From: Paucimonas lemoignei
Lineage (GTDB): Bacteria > Pseudomonadota > Gammaproteobacteria > Pseudomonadales > Pseudomonadaceae
DNA: 64,000 bases
Reading direction: 5' to 3'
NCBI GenBank assembly: GCA_900475325.1
Contig: LS483371.1
Span: 4,526,001 to 4,590,000 of the forward strand
Positions 61,555 through 64,000 of this stretch are shown one piece after another (the stretch's first letter is position 1; each line of letters starts with the position of its first letter). Under the pieces are notes generated by a model. It did not search any database. It worked only from the letters and a program-made list of their open reading frames with translations, and was not told where the DNA came from. The position numbers were made by a program, and so were the translations under genes.

Positions 61555-61627
61555 GTAGGAGCTGCCGAAGGCTGCGAACGTGGCCTGTCAGTCAATTCGC
61601 TTTCGCAGCCTTCGGCAGCTCCTACAG
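61555..61627. repeat. REP inverted pair (GGAGCTGCCGAAGG type)
   Basis: GTAGGAGCTGCCGAAGGCTG and its complement, between convergent genes. Confidence 0.88.
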
Positions 61628-61640
61628 GATCTTCTTCGTT

Positions 61641-62045
61641 TCAGGCAGCCACCCGCCGCGCTGCCAGATAACCCATCGTCCCGGCAGCCGCCGTGAGGAA
61701 GGTCCCCCATGCCAGGTCGATCACAGCCAATTGCGCAGGCCAGCCCTGCAGCGTGGCCCAGTTGGTCAGGTCGTACGTGCCATAGGCCACCAGCCCGAGT
61801 AATGCGCTGCGCTGAAGGGCATGCCGCAGGCTGTCGCGACGCAGGGCTGACTTGACCGCCAGCATCACCACCCCGAATGCATACAGCAGATAGAACGCCA
61901 CGGCCGGGAAAACCACTGGTTTTTCCAGCATCAGCGGCCCCAGCCATTCTCGATAGGTAGGCCCCATGAGCCAGCCGAGCCAGAGGCCGTCCAGCACCAG
62001 AAAGGTAAACAGGACAGTGAAGTAGGCGCAGAGGGTTCTTTTCAT
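61641..62045 (-). CDS. DUF2177 family membrane protein
   Basis: 134 residues from ATG 62045, with AAGGATG upstream. Four predicted spans; landmarks FLVLDGLWLGWLMGPTYREW and the second-half YGTYDLTNWATLQGWP are the DUF2177 pattern. Inner-membrane protein of unknown function. A longer in-frame extension upstream lacks membrane or domain features and was rejected. Confidence 0.87.
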   Translation of the reverse strand: MKRTLCAYFTVLFTFLVLDGLWLGWLMGPTYREWLGPLMLEKPVVFPAVAFYLLYAFGVVMLAVKSALRRDSLRHALQRSALLGLVAYGTYDLTNWATLQGWPAQLAVIDLAWGTFLTAAAGTMGYLAARRVAA

Positions 62046-62151
62046 CGGGGCATCCTTGTCTGGGTCACAGCGGCTCTGATGAACACGCTGACGCTTTGGA
62101 CTGCGGCGGGCCCGGAAACGATCCCTGCACCGGGCGTTTAACGATGAAGCG

Positions 62152-62988
62152 TCAGACCAGCTCGATGCGATCGGCGTGGATGACGATCTGGCCCTGCTTG
62201 TAGAGCGCACCAATGGCCTTCTTGAAATTGCCTTTGCTGACGCCGAACAGGTTGCTGATCACCTGCGGGTCGCTCTTGTCGCTGACCGGCAGCACGCCGT
62301 TGTTTTCCCGCAGCTTGCTCAGGATCTTGGAGTTCAGGCTGCTGGCGGCCTCTTCGCCCACTGGCTGCAGGCTCAGGCTGATGTTCCCGTCGGTGCGAAT
62401 TTCCTTGATGAAGCCTTTTTCCTGCTTGCCCGCACGCATGAACTTGAAGACTTCATTCTTGTGGATCAGGCCCCAGTGCTTGTTGTTGATGATCGCCTTG
62501 AAGCCCATATCCGTGGCTTCAGCGACCAGCAGGTCAACTTCCTGGCCGACGCTGTAACTGGCAGGCGTCTTGTCCAGGTAGCGGTCCAGACGGGCCGTCG
62601 CGGTGATGCGGCGGGTGTGCTTGTCCAGGTAGACATGCACGACGCAGTAGTCGCCAGCCTGCAAGGTGCGCTTCTCTTCCGAGTAAGGCAGCAGCAGGTC
62701 CTTGGGCAAGCCCCAGTCCAGGAACACGCCGATGCTGTTGACCTCAAGCACTTTCAGGCTGGCGAACTCACCGACCTGAACCTTGGGTTTTTCTGTGGTG
62801 GCCAGCAGCTTGTCTTCGCTGTCCAGATAAACGAAGACGTTGAGCCAGTCTTCATCTTCGCTGGGAATATCCTTGGGGATATAACGGTTGGGCAGCAATA
62901 TTTCGCCGTCCGCGCCGCCATCCAGATACAGACCAAAGTTAGTGTGTTTAACCACTTGCAAGCTGTTGTAACGCCCGATTAAAGCCAT
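62152..62988 (-). CDS. CvfB/YitL-like S1 RNA-binding protein
   Basis: 278 residues from ATG 62988. Tandem S1-like OB domains: HTNFGLYLDGGADGEILLPN (about 14-60), VNSIGVFLDWGLPKDLLLPY (about 80-130) and TDMGFKAIINNKHWGLIHKN (about 155-200). A C-terminal winged helix follows (about 215-278, LPVSDKSDPQVISNLFGVSK). This is the CvfB architecture; CvfB binds RNA and affects virulence gene expression in Staphylococcus. Transcribed alone. Confidence 0.92.
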   Translation of the reverse strand: MALIGRYNSLQVVKHTNFGLYLDGGADGEILLPNRYIPKDIPSEDEDWLNVFVYLDSEDKLLATTEKPKVQVGEFASLKVLEVNSIGVFLDWGLPKDLLLPYSEEKRTLQAGDYCVVHVYLDKHTRRITATARLDRYLDKTPASYSVGQEVDLLVAEATDMGFKAIINNKHWGLIHKNEVFKFMRAGKQEKGFIKEIRTDGNISLSLQPVGEEAASSLNSKILSKLRENNGVLPVSDKSDPQVISNLFGVSKGNFKKAIGALYKQGQIVIHADRIELV

Positions 62989-63358
62989 GTGCACATACCC
63001 TCATTACGTGGGCGGCATTCTACCCGAGTTTGCGGGGGATGTTGCCGCTGCGCGCCAGGTTCGCGGCGCCCAGGCAAAAGCCGCGGAAAATCAGATGGTT
63101 GCCCGTCTGAGCTCAGGACGTCATCGGTCATCCACTCGTCAGATGCCGGACGCCAGATTTGCCCGGGTATTATTAACGGCTGAACCGGACGCTGAATTAT
63201 CTTTCAATTAAAACAACCGCTTAGCGGGCGAAAATAATTATTTCGCGAGGCCTGACGTTGATATGCACGTGTTTTTAGAAGGATATTGGACAAGCAATTG
63301 TCAAGTGATTCGTGTACCATTGCTGGCCGTATCAAGTTTATATAGGTTAATGGCAGCC

Positions 63359-63538
63359 ATGCGCGTAAAAGCATCCAACTCGAAAGCAAAGCCAGCTCCA
63401 GCCGTTGAAACGAGCGACTCTATCAACGCCCAGATTGCTGCTTTCCTCAAGTCCGGTGGCGAAATTCAGCAGATTGCCAAAGGCGTCAGCGGCCAGACCT
63501 TCGGCCCGTCCAAGCAAATCACCCTCGGCAAGAAGTAA
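63359..63538 (+). CDS. small SutA-like protein
   Basis: 59 residues (start 63359; ATG 63350 would add three). The N-terminal third is basic and disordered. The rest, INAQIAAFLKSGGEIQQIAK and GVSGQTFGPSKQ, has the short FLxxGGxIQxI pattern also seen in the RNA-polymerase-binding regulator SutA and related small pseudomonad proteins. Role unknown; transcription or nucleic-acid binding is a guess. Neither start has an ideally placed ribosome site. Confidence 0.6.
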   Translation: MRVKASNSKAKPAPAVETSDSINAQIAAFLKSGGEIQQIAKGVSGQTFGPSKQITLGKK

Positions 63539-63751
63539 TTCTTCCCCGCTCCAAAGAATCGTCATGCGCTTTGACGGCTTGTAAATTCGAGCGCCAAAGC
63601 GCCAGATTCTGATCGGTGCACCCTCCTCGCACTTCACTCTGACTCTACTTCTGCTGGCCCGCCTCTGCCCTTGCGGTACTACAGCCGTTGATAAGTCTCG
63701 CGCCGACGGGCAGGATGATGTCTTGAAGCCAGCCCCCTGCGGAATGCACGA

Positions 63752-64000
63752 ATGAAGAACTGGATGCTGTTCGGCGCACTGATTTGTCTGACCGGTTGTG
63801 CCTCGCACACTTGCAACAACGTTCCTGATGATGGCTTTGAGCAAGGCAGTCAATGCCGTGCCGAGCAGTTGCTGTATCAGAACGACATGCTGCAGGCCAA
63901 GCTGTTGATCAGCGAAGCCGACCGGGAAAACTACGAATTGGCCGAAGCGATGCTGCGCCGCGCAGGGGTGAATGACGCGTCCGGTGAAGCCGAGTTTTAC
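63752..64000 (+). CDS. lipoprotein, N-terminal part (runs off window)
   Basis: First 83 codons of an open frame that reaches the window end without a stop. Lipoprotein signal MKNWMLFGALICLTGC puts the lipidated Cys at residue 16, followed by ASHTCNNVPDDG with extra cysteines. Then a helical segment (EQLLYQNDMLQAKLLISEAD, ENYELAEAMLRRAG). Family not recognised from this fragment. Confidence 0.7.
   Translation, partial: MKNWMLFGALICLTGCASHTCNNVPDDGFEQGSQCRAEQLLYQNDMLQAKLLISEADRENYELAEAMLRRAGVNDASGEAEFY

Noticed and set aside
1..64000. CRISPR arrays, rRNA and tRNA genes
   Set aside because: No regularly spaced direct repeats and no recognisable rRNA or tRNA sequences were found; the regular palindromes are REP elements.

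Overview
The window is a chromosomal segment from a fluorescent Pseudomonas (P. fluorescens group sensu lato). Supporting signs are a PhoP N-terminus identical to the pseudomonad form as I remember it, a PcpS-type 4'-phosphopantetheinyl transferase, a NrdA with two ATP-cones, high-GC coding sequence, and about twenty REP-type palindromes of the kinds typical of this group (GGGAGCGA..TCGCGA, GGAGCTGCCGAAGGCTGCGAA and GGGACCGGCTTTAGCCGGGAAG). No rRNA or tRNA gene and no CRISPR array was seen.

Layout. 1-3,250: start of phoP, a small exported protein, an exported dienelactone hydrolase, pcpS and a FhuF-type siderophore-iron reductase. 3,361-11,160: class Ia ribonucleotide reductase. nrdA and nrdB are separated by a chemoreceptor gene, and each has its own upstream region with NrdR-like boxes; the nrdA leader also carries a DnaA box and an intrinsic terminator. 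11,161-13,154: a hipB-hipA toxin-antitoxin cassette lying between two roughly 90-bp direct repeats of the nrdB 3' end and its terminator. 13,166-16,606: a GH63-like glucosidase and an AAC(6')-like acetyltransferase.

16,697-28,170 is a visibly AT-richer accessory island. It carries a ScoMcrA-like SRA-HNH endonuclease, a DUF4145 protein, a GIY-YIG (T5orf172-like) protein, a PIN-domain protein, a translationally coupled three-gene operon (pentapeptide-repeat membrane protein, nucleotidyltransferase with an RNx4H HEPN-like motif, 97-aa helical protein), an IS256-family transposase remnant, a proteasome-like Ntn-hydrolase, a lipoprotein plus 110-aa pair, and a BRO-N gene preceded by a C4-antisense-RNA-like structure. 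The modules are separated by copies of a GGCCGATTTCTGCC-type inverted element. This region is the best candidate for undescribed, probably defence-related, systems.

28,247-64,000 is mostly ordinary Pseudomonas backbone: a type I pantothenate kinase (possibly acquired), GST, a trypsin-like protease with a Calx-beta domain, LysE and MFS exporters with divergent LysR regulators, a MASE2-GGDEF cyclase, an ECF42-type sigma factor with DGPF (YCII), SnoaL-like and VOC partners and a recognisable target promoter, a PACE efflux pump, a PQQ sugar dehydrogenase, an AlkC-type repair protein, two histidine kinases (one coupled to an RsbQ-like hydrolase), a DapF paralogue lacking both catalytic cysteines, a yeast-type cytosine deaminase, an OpuAC-type binding protein, a peptide deformylase, a BrkB/YihY membrane protein, a CsbD protein, a CvfB-like S1 protein and the start of a lipoprotein gene cut by the window edge. 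All functions are inferred from reading motifs by eye; no database search was possible.
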